A stretch of DNA of 64,000 nucleotides from Mytilinidion resinicola (Eukaryota > Ascomycota > Dothideomycetes > Mytilinidiales > Mytilinidiaceae): NCBI RefSeq assembly GCF_010093595.1, contig NW_022985447.1, positions 597,218 to 661,217 of the forward strand, written 5' to 3'. Below are positions 55,736 to 64,000 of the stretch, piece after piece. Positions within the stretch are counted from its first letter, which is position 1, and every line of letters starts with the position of its first letter. Under the pieces are notes generated by a model, which saw nothing but the letters and a program-made list of their open reading frames with translations, was not told the origin of the DNA and ran no database searches. The translations under genes were made by a program, and so were the position numbers.

Positions 55736-56140
55736 GTCTCGGTATCGATAGGCGAGGATGGTAATAAAGGACATCCGAAGTAGCGGCAAAAGTGTTTGAA
55801 TCACGACTCTCCTTCCCTCATTGATGAAAAACCAGAAGACTAGTGCGGTGAAAAGTTTATAGCTACTCACAAAGACCTCGATAGGGTTAACCTAGACGTG
55901 ATCCTCACATGTGTTTCTTGACGACCTGCTCATCGCACTCTCTCGCATTGAGTAATTTCAAACTCACTGCACTGGTGATCAAACAGTGTGACTGAATCCT
56001 AGGAGTCGACGATCTCATCGCCTTGCAAGGTGATCAGGTGTTCTTCCCCAACCTAACGTCGCTTCCAGGGGTTTCCAACTATTTCAAACGCTTCGACCTC
56101 TTCGTCACCCCGCACTCCCGAGAACCAGGGTTCGGAACCC
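55736..56140. other. Intergenic region
   Basis: About 0.4 kb; nothing recognisable. Confidence 0.4.
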
Positions 56141-57981
56141 CTACGATTGGACCAGAACCCCATTCAAAACCCGCCCTAGGAATCCCCTAACTTTATCCGG
56201 CCGTTCCTGCACCGTCGCAAAGACCAAAGCCGTGCTAATGGACCACGCGATCTGCTCTTTCCACATGTTCTCCCTTAGATAGCGCCGGGGGAACCACACA
56301 CCTGCAGCGCGTGGCAACACAAAGAACAGAATCTCGAGTCGCTTCTGCGCGCTCTCTAGCAGCACACTGCTACCGCATAAACTACACCCTGCCAACACGC
56401 AGAGCCCGCTATCCCACATCTGCGGGCTGATGGTCTTAGGGGAGAAGACTTTGGGCCCGAGCCGCGTACGCGAAAGGCAGACGCCGTAGTAAAACAGGGC
56501 AATAAAAGCACCTAGGAAAGCTGAGCTGCGCGCCATGTCAAGCACGGCCTTGGTTACCGCGTCAGCGGTGATGAGAAGCTTCGTGTTCCCATGAAGACGG
56601 GCTTTGCTCCTGGCGTTCCGTAGAAGCACCAAGAGCTGGATGGGGGCGTACATCCGGGCGGCGAACATCCAGCCTTGCCAAAAGCGCGAAAGTGCATGCG
56701 TCTCGCAGTTTTTGCCACATCCCATGTGGACGAGCTCGCAGGGGACTGGGACGGTCTTTGCGGGATCGCCCCAGACCTCTGGTAAGTCGTAGTCTTTGCA
56801 CATCGATTCCAGAATGGGCGCCAATCCTGTATTTTTGCCATAGACGAAGGTACCATAGCGAGCGTGGCGAAGGACGAGCAGCAAGCGGCGGTCTAGCCCT
56901 GCGGCTGAGGATATCCAGCTGTTGTAGGCGGAAGGCAATCGAGAGGGCATATAGAACCACGCATACATGATAGTGGCTGCAGAGGCGCTGAATAAAGCCG
57001 GTGGAGTGATATTCGTTATCACACTTCGAACTGAGGTAGAGCGAATTGGTGTTCGTGCCCAAATTTCGCTGATTACAACGTCTAGAGCCCGTATCACTGC
57101 GAAAAGGGTGAGATCCATCGTCCTGCCAGCAAGGGCAGGCGGTAATGTTGCCACGTTGGCAGTGCCCAACGGTAAGGAGACTGCTGGTGTTTCTGGGGGG
57201 TCATCGAATGGGTCGATGGCGTTTTTGGAAGTTACTTCCATCTTACTTAATCCTACATTGTTAGGCTTACGATCCATGCGATTTGCTGGTCTGCGATTAA
57301 GGACAAGGAAACTGATGAAGGCGGAAATGAGCGCGGCCACGAATCTCGCTAATCTCAGGGCGATGCGCTCGTCAACCATGCGTTTCAAGCCCGAAAATTG
57401 CCGTACAATCATGTGGACCAGACGCAATAGGGGCAGTTGAAGCAGAGTCGATCCTCCAACGAGGATGCCGCAGCAGGCCGGGAATGCATCAAATGCGGCG
57501 GACCGGCGTAGCACCTGGAGTATCTATGGTGCCAAAGCAATTAGTCTCCGCGGTGTGGCCAGGATAGGAAGTGGAACCGAACATGGACATGACCTGGAAC
57601 GAGAGGCGCAGTGGTTTGTGAGACCCTAACGCCCTGAACCTCTAGAAAAGGGAAGACTCTGGAACGTTGGAATGATGAAAAGCCATGCGTTCGCGCCACA
57701 TACCCGGTGAGACGCTGGGGCAAAGCCGATCTTCTTCCTCGCCAGCGCAACCAATACGCTGACGATCCTCGGACTTGCGCTTGAGAGATAGCCGAGGGCA
57801 TATGCTCGCACAAGGCTGTGAAAGACGTCGAATTAGCGCCAACAGCGTGGAATGATGGAAAGTGACAGAACAGGAGATGCATGACTACCAGTGATGTTGG
57901 GGTTTGAGTCGTGATAGTAAAGATAATGACTTACGGTCTCACGCTTTGAACATGGCGATGCTCGGCGTGGAGCTTTGCCAT
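56141..57981 (-). CDS. TMEM135-like multi-pass membrane protein
   Basis: Three exons (57935..57981, 57704..57815, 56141..57514) give 510 residues. The short first exon (M-A-K-L-H-A-E-H-R-H-V-Q-S-V-R-P) joins L-V-R-A-Y-A-L-G-Y-L-S-S-A-S-P-R-I-V-S-V-L. Exon 3 opens with a second hydrophobic block (C-C-G-I-L-V-G-G-S-T-L-L-Q-L-P-L). Repeated hydrophobic segments run to the end. A Cys-containing motif (P-C-E-L-V-H-M-G-C-G-K-N-C) precedes F-W-Q-G-W-M-F-A-A-R-M-Y-A-P-I, as in the TMEM135/PMP52 family of peroxisomal and mitochondrial membrane proteins. Introns are 119 and 189 nt; the second has a GACTAAT branch. Exon 3 begins with GTG and is not a start. Function is inferred from family only. Confidence 0.83.
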
Positions 57982-59459
57982 GTCACCAACAAGGCGCACC
58001 TGAAGGCAGGCACAGCAAGGGAGTCCTGGAGGGCATGCACTGCAGCGGCGAAGGCCTCGTGGCAGCGAGGACGTAGCCGAAACGTGTGAATGGGATGTCG
58101 TCTATACAAGCGAGAACAATCAAATGCCAGACGTCTTGAGGTGGACCAATGCAGCCTCTCGGTACAGCACACAGTCGAACTGGGCGCAGAGATGGGTTTC
58201 AGGCTAGCGAGCGTCAGTGAAAGCATGGAGGAGCGTCATAGGATCGCGGAGACACCGAGGCGGGACCGGGGCATAGCGTTGGAGGCGCTGGCTATGGGTG
58301 GAGAGGGCAGTTTCTCCGCCGGCAGTGCGAATTGGAGGGCGGGAGGCTCGGCGAAAACTCCTGTGCATCCTCCCATGCTCGCTACACCCCGGCTTCCCCT
58401 GGGGAAAGGCGGGGGCCCAGGGGTACAACGGGGGCTAGAGGACACGAGCAGGCCGCTCGCGTGGCCGACGGCGTAACTTGGAGGGCTGAAACATTTGTTC
58501 TGCACGTCAAAGGAGTGCGTCTTGCTCAAGCGGGGCTGGCGGCCGTGGTGCGTGCAGAAGAAGAAGAGACGGTGTTGTGATGAGCAACATACCTAGTCGC
58601 GCCAGGGTGGCGAGCTCCCTTCAGGAGGTGGGCAGCCGACTGCGAGACAGCACGCGTTGGCTAGCTCCGTACTGCCCCCTTAAGAGCAACTGGGTGGGTA
58701 AGCGGCGGGTGGACCGCGTTGGTTGGAAAACGCGTTGAAGCAGGACGAGGCGTCGTGATGGGTGCAGGCCAAGACTGGTGATGTTTGCGTGGTGGTTGCG
58801 GAGCTCCGACCGGGAGGCCAGTGGCGCCGAGTCCAACGGCTGCCAGCCCTGCGCTGCGGGTGAGGGGAAGGTGCCGACGTGGTGCCGAGCAAGCTCTTTG
58901 CGTGGCATGTGACAGCAACTCTTCTCAACACTCGACCACGCATAAGATGGCACTGGCAGAGCACCCTCCGAGCCAGCCCTCTGTCGCAGCTGGAAACGCC
59001 GTCTCCCTCGCACAGGCACTCTGAACTGCTGGACCCTCCCTCATCCGACGCCCCCGAGCACGCTGCTCCCGCTGTCCCGAGGCCGGTCTGCATCCGCCCG
59101 CTGTCAACATCGCCCTCATCTCGCCCGCTTCCAGCTCGCCGCACGACGCCCTCGCCTCCGAAGCGCACTGCCATAGTTAGCACCCGCGTCGGCACCTGCA
59201 GGTACGGATTGATCTGACTGTCCTCCTACCCGGCCCGTCTCGACTCCAGCACACCAGCATCGCGCTATCTCGAGCGCCCGTCGCGGAACCCGGAGCATTT
59301 GTCCCCACCAGTCCAGTCAGACCATGAGTCTGGGGGACCGATCGACTGCACGCCTCAGCCCAAACCCCCCTCGCAGCCAAGCTGGATACCCTCGTCCTCT
59401 CGTCGATTCCGGGGTTGGCGGGAGGTCCCGGGCCTTCACCGCGGACGGCGCACATCGGC
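57982..59459. other. Divergent promoter region between the TMEM135-like and bHLH genes
   Basis: About 1.5 kb, GC-rich with open frames on both strands that I read as compositional. It probably contains a long leader for the bHLH regulator. Confidence 0.45.
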
Positions 59460-60930
59460 ATGGACCCCTCCCACCCTACAAAAGACTCGTCCCCGTTCGG
59501 ATGTGCGTATAACTGCGAGCTCAGCCATGCGCGCCGTCTTTGCTAACGATCGCGTCTTCTACTTTCCAGACACCTTCAATGCTAGCGACTTCGCTGCCGC
59601 CGCCGAAGCCTTCTCGACCGATGCGCCGCCCCTCCTAACCGAGAATGAGAATCGCATCATGACCGACTTCTTCTCCAACACCAACTACTTTACTGACGAG
59701 TACAACATCGACCATGGCTTCCACTCGCGGGATGCCCTTCCAGACTTCTCCTGGTCCTACGACCAGCCGCCCACCGTCCAAGGCATCTCGTCCACCTTGC
59801 CGAACCAGACGCAACCCATGTCCGGCTTCCACAACGACCACGGCTTCGGCACAACTGCTGACAGGAGGACGAATGGCATAGCCTCCAACCACAACCCTCT
59901 CCCTATCTCTTCCACTCTTTACAGCAATACCCCAACTGCCAACCAAGCCCCTCAACACCCTCAGCATGCGTCCAACTCCTATCCCGACAGCGTCTTGTAC
60001 TCGCTGCAGCCTATACACGACTCTACCGGACCGTCCACCAGTCATACGAGCCCAACAGCAACATTTTACCAATCCCCAACGGTGCCCACTTCGAACTCGA
60101 ACTCCCACCTACCCGAGCAATTAGCTCTAATACCACGCCATGACGAGGACGGGTCCATCGGTGCCTCCATTGCGGCACAATTTGCGCAAATACAACAGCA
60201 GCACACGTACCAGGTTCAGAAGACAGACAGCCAACGGCCTCGCCTAAGGCAATACACATACGGCACCGACAACTCGTTCAACCCGGCAGGCTACGTCGTC
60301 GCCTCACCGTCCGACACCGCAGAAGCCGTCACCAAACGGCTAATGCACGACCTCCGTACCCTCGAGCCCGCCACCAAAGCCGTCATGCCCAGCGCCGAGA
60401 ACACCCGTCCATCCAGCCCCGTGGTCCAGCGCAGCAGCACCCACGGCATCTCGCGCCCGGCGCCCTCGGAGCACTCGGAAAACGACAGCTCCGACGACGA
60501 CGACGGCCGTGCGCCCAAACGGCGGCGGAAGAGCAACCACCACTCCAGCCAAGCCGGCGACTCCGCCGACAACAACAACTCCAGCAACACCCACCGTAAG
60601 AGCATCACTAATATCTCGTCGCGAAACGGCAAGCCGCGACGGAGCGCACAGGACGACGCCGCCAGCCGGAAGCGCAAGTCGCCCTCAGCGAGCCAGAAGG
60701 CGCAGCGCGAGAACCTCACCGAGGAGCAGAAACGCAGCAACCACATCCTGTCGGAGCAGAAGCGGCGCAACCTCATCAAGTCGGGTTTTGAGGAGCTGCA
60801 CGATTTGGTGCCTGAGCTGCGGAATGGGGGGCTGAGTAAGAGTAATGTGCTGATGGAGGCGGCGAATTTCTTGGACCAGCTCATCAAGGGGAACGAGCAG
60901 TGTAGAAGGATGCTTAATGCGGCGTGTTGA
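59460..60930 (+). CDS. bHLH transcription factor
   Basis: Exon 1 (59460..59502) encodes M-D-P-S-H-P-T-K-D-S-S-P-F-G. A 67-nt intron (GTGCGT, GCTAACG branch, TTCCAG) leads to exon 2 (59570..60930), total 467 residues. The longer frame upstream of exon 2 lacks an ATG and is intronic or leader sequence. A long Asn/Gln/Ser/Pro-rich region precedes a basic stretch (P-K-R-R-R-K-S). The basic helix-loop-helix is at the extreme C-terminus (about 395-460): basic part S-N-H-I-L-S-E-Q-K-R-R-N-L-I, helix 1 F-E-E-L-H-D-L-V-P-E-L, helix 2 S-K-S-N-V-L-M-E-A-A-N-F-L-D-Q-L-I. The basic pattern H-x-x-x-E-x-x-R-R suggests E-box (CANNTG) binding. It is nuclear; targets are unknown. Confidence 0.92.
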
Positions 60931-63711
60931 TGAGGAGAGGAGGAAGTTGGGTTTCTGTGGTTGAAGTGAAGTGGATGCGGAGTTTCTCTTTTTTTTCTTT
61001 CTTTGACGATACCCCCCTTGGAGGACCTCTTTTGTTTTGGGGAAAAGACACACGAGGCCCTGCCCTATATTGAGGCGTTTTGCGGATTGCGGAGGTGCGC
61101 TAGAACTCAAGCTCGTGTTTTTTCTTCGGTCGGGAACTTGGGGCGTATTATTGCCATCTGGTGATGGTATGGAGGGGGCTGGCTTGGGGCTGGGGCTGGG
61201 TAGGTTTGGACTAAGGAAAACACACACAAAAGTTGGGAAGGGTTTTGGGCTCTTATTCTCCATTGTACTCATTGTTTTTTTGAGTGAGGGTTTTGGGATG
61301 GTATTGAGGTATAGGATGTCTAATGCGAGCGGGAAACGAGATGACGGCAGATTATGGAGAGATTAGGCTTAATTTGACGTGTGTTGAGACAAAGTTGTTT
61401 GCTGTTCCGACTTCGGTAAATCTTTTGGGATTGTATTAGTCTTGATTTCGCAGTGTTTTGCCACTGGCTGGGGTGCCTCAAAAGCTTTTAAGACTCTAGA
61501 CAAGATGGATAGTTCGGTAAGATGGGTATTAGGCTGCTTTCTTGCCCGGCCAGCTACTAGGCAGCGGACCTACCCCTGACGATAGTGTCAGATGGTCAAG
61601 AGTGGCGTTGAAGCAGTAGAACACCCATATGCCTGAACCTACGACGGTGCTGTCCTTCGTACCACCGAGCATCGTGAGATCGTCCTTCAATGGGCGCCCG
61701 CTATGAAGCAGCATCGTTAGATAATGAAATCTGCTTGGTCGGATAGTCGTCGGACGGTTATGGCTGCACTAATCAGCACGCCGACGGCTTCAAGTACGGC
61801 CCAAGGGTCCAGCTACGAAGGGTGGTAGGGTAGGGTCAGACACTCCCAAGACGTCGCTCCGTTACGCTACGGCGTTGTGACTTGGCGATTGGGCTTCCTG
61901 GAGGCAACTAAGAGTTTCCCCGGGAAACGGGCCCGTTTGAGAGTTCAAAGGAGCCAGCGGACAGTGAGGAGAGGAGGAGGGGGGGGGAAGTGAAGGGGTA
62001 TGGAGGCTTCTTGATGTGCTGGATGGCAGCAGACGCTGTATTTGGGCTGACGAGTCGCTCAAAGACTCGTTTGAGCAAATTTATACATTTGTAGGGAGGT
62101 CGCGAAGGTGGCGGACTGTCAGTTGGATTTGGCGATTAGTACGAGCGTGGGGACGGGCTTGATACGGGGCTTGGTCGAGGAATGAGACTTGAATCGCGGT
62201 AAAATATGCACCATGGCTTTGTCTTAGGTGAGTCCGGGATGCTGTTAAATAGTAGAGCCCTCTTGTTACGAGGTCAAATTTGGTGCATGGAGTGCAGAGA
62301 GGATGAGAGTCTTTTGAGGCTTTGAGAGTGCAGCCCTGAATGATCTACGCTCGCAGAAGGGGATCGTGAATCGGAGATCTGGGTCGCGGTCTGACTTCTC
62401 GATTCGGGATGCTTCGCCGATCGCGTCGTTCGGACTATCTTTCGGAGTGTTCATTTTGCGTGATCAGGCATTTTTGGAGAAAGGCAATATTTGAGAATAC
62501 CCAGAAATATCCCGCTCAAGGATCTGACGGAAGGACGTCGCTCCAACTGTCGTCCCGAGGAATTAGTTGATGACACGGCTCGGGGAGTCGGGATGCTATA
62601 CGCCACACAAAAGTCAAAGAGAGTCGTAGAAGCAGGGACCGAACAGTGGAGACCTTGACACAGCCACTATCCATGTTCGGTATCTCGGATGACTGTTTCT
62701 GGAACCTTAGGTCGTCCTCCTAGCCAGTAACGTCAGTTAACAACGCCAGTGTTACAAAGGTACCTGCATACCCTGTGTTGAAAAGCACATCCCGCGATTT
62801 GTTGGACGCTGGCTACGGGCGCCACAGTCGCTACACACGGTGAAAAGAAGCGTCGATCGTATTTCAGTCGCTTGGTTGGAAGATTCGACTAGTGGAGACA
62901 ACGCGGGAGGTCTGTCGAACGCCACATTCTGGGGATGGCGTGCGCTTGCTAACTTTAATCCTTCTCGGTTTGATGTGAGGGATCTTACCTGATAAACTCT
63001 GTATCTCCCTTACTCGAGACTATCGATGCAATTCCAGGAATAGCGCCTGACTGTGCCCCCATCCGGACGACGATTTGGTGAGCTTTTTTCACTCTGCGCA
63101 GTAGTTGGTGTTTTCACAAGACGAAGTATTGAAGGGAACGTCGTGACCTAGCCTGAACGCTGGGAAACCAAGCCAGTCCAGCAGCTGGCGCCAACTCTCC
63201 CTCCATCCGCACCACCCAGCTATGATTTACTGGCACTCATCGTGCACGCCACGGACCTCATCGAGATTAAGGTTTGGTAGGCGTCTCTTTCCGCATGCCG
63301 GGTCCCGTCTCCCCGCACGCCCTAACCTATAGCATGACTAGCTCCACTCACTAAGCCACTGGCACCCGTAGAAAAGCTGGGGGAATTGGTTGAAGGTGTG
63401 ATAGCCGAGTCAGGGTCCGCTCTTGGGGCTGTTTCGACTGGAAAGTTAGCAATTGACATGCGGTGATCTTCGTCCGTCTTGGCTCAGCTGTGCCGTTAAG
63501 TTTCCTTTTCTGCGAGATGGCTGCCGTGCCTGTGTATCTATACACAAATGTGGTGGATCTTTCCCTAGGGCCCGGTGTTGTTCATTTCTCACTTACTCCA
63601 CTTCTTTCGATCTTATCGTTACCGACCCGGAAGTGGTAGGTGTGTCTGTCATTCTTTTCTCTCCTTCGTGTTGGGAGTATCGTTGCTATTGCTCACTCTC
63701 GACACTGGACC
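60931..63711. other. Long gene-free stretch
   Basis: About 2.8 kb. Only short frames without family resemblance. A G-run occurs near 61980. I see no tRNA, transposon or repeat array. The last few hundred bases are probably the promoter of the next gene. Confidence 0.45.
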
Positions 63712-64000
63712 ATGGCTCAAGTGCCACCCCCAAATGATGGAGCTCCTGACACCAGGGGAACGATGACCCTTGGGTGGCTCCTTGCCTCCATGATCTTGAT
63801 GATCTTCTTCGTTTTCGCCCGCTTCTACTCCAAGTTAACTTTGAAAACGTCGATAGCCGCTGATGACTGGGTTATGGTCGCTGCGGCTGTAAGTTTTCTG
63901 TCTGTTCTCGCTGAAGATGAATTTAGGAGATATCTAGCATATGTCACACATATATCGAGCTCTCGCTAATTCGAGTCCAGCTTTGTGCCATACCTGTCTC
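63712..64000 (+). CDS. Fungal rhodopsin-like (SAT4-type) integral membrane protein, 5' part
   Basis: Exon 1 (63712..63888) starts M-A-Q-V-P-P-P-N-D-G and carries the first membrane helix (G-W-L-L-A-S-M-I-L-M-I-F-F-V-F-A-R-F-Y-S-K), then A-A-D-D-W-V-M-V-A-A-A. The R-F-Y-S-K-L and A-D-D-W motif pair is typical of the fungal rhodopsin-domain (PF20684/SAT4-like) family with seven membrane helices. A 92-nt intron (GTAAGT, CGCTAAT branch, CCAG) leads to L-C-A-I-P-V at 63981, where the window ends. Its role is unknown. Confidence 0.82.

Noticed and set aside
57939..58226. 95-codon minus-strand frame before the TMEM135-like gene
   Set aside because: The correct first exon lies in another frame (57935..57981), which splices cleanly into the conserved sequence.

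Overview
The window is a piece of a filamentous ascomycete nuclear genome. Most genes carry one to four short introns (about 46 to 90 nt) with GT..AG ends and CTAAC/CTGAC-like branch sites. The gene content is eukaryotic core plus typical fungal families: RFC1, mitochondrial uL16, frataxin, AP-3 sigma, a Zn(II)2Cys6 factor, a bHLH factor, an App1-type phosphatidate phosphatase and a DUF2470 membrane protein. A tandem family with an F-box-like segment resembles lineage-specific families I associate with Dothideomycetes; that placement is inference. All gene models below were spliced by hand from reading frame, splice consensus and family resemblance.

Layout. 0-12 kb: end of a short-chain dehydrogenase, App1 phosphatase, RFC1 and MRPL16 from a divergent promoter, and a conserved unknown. 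12-17.6 kb: a small gene with a tandemly duplicated terminal coding segment, then a degenerate tandem array of about 210-bp units and a long gene-free stretch. 17.6-29 kb: a TauD/TfdA dioxygenase, a zinc-cluster factor, a GNAT acetyltransferase, a small charged protein, a BBE-like FAD oxidoreductase and an atypical short-chain dehydrogenase. 30-36 kb: an unknown protein whose frame stays open past a TAG, two further genes ending in the same C-terminal module as the 12.3-kb gene, and the DUF2470 protein. 36.8-42.8 kb: three tandem paralogues of one family, one apparently intact and two damaged. 43-49.6 kb: a cyclin, frataxin and AP-3 sigma from a 193-bp divergent promoter, and a broken acetoacetate-decarboxylase-like gene. 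49.6-56 kb: a single-pass membrane protein, a gene carrying a one-base frameshift, and a decayed repeat-protein gene. 56-64 kb: a TMEM135-like membrane protein, the bHLH factor, about 2.8 kb without a gene, and the start of a fungal rhodopsin-like membrane protein.

I see no biosynthetic cluster, CRISPR array, intact transposon or rRNA. Most neighbours look functionally unrelated. The more unusual signals are: (1) three genes sharing a C-terminal module of about 28 residues that ends exactly at the stop codon, one of which has a second, almost purely synonymously diverged copy of its terminal segment 74 nt downstream; (2) stop codons of that module lying inside splice-donor sequences; (3) a TAG followed by 92 open codons in the same frame; and (4) a duplicated upstream element around the tandem family whose copies differ almost only by transitions, as expected for repeat-induced point mutation.
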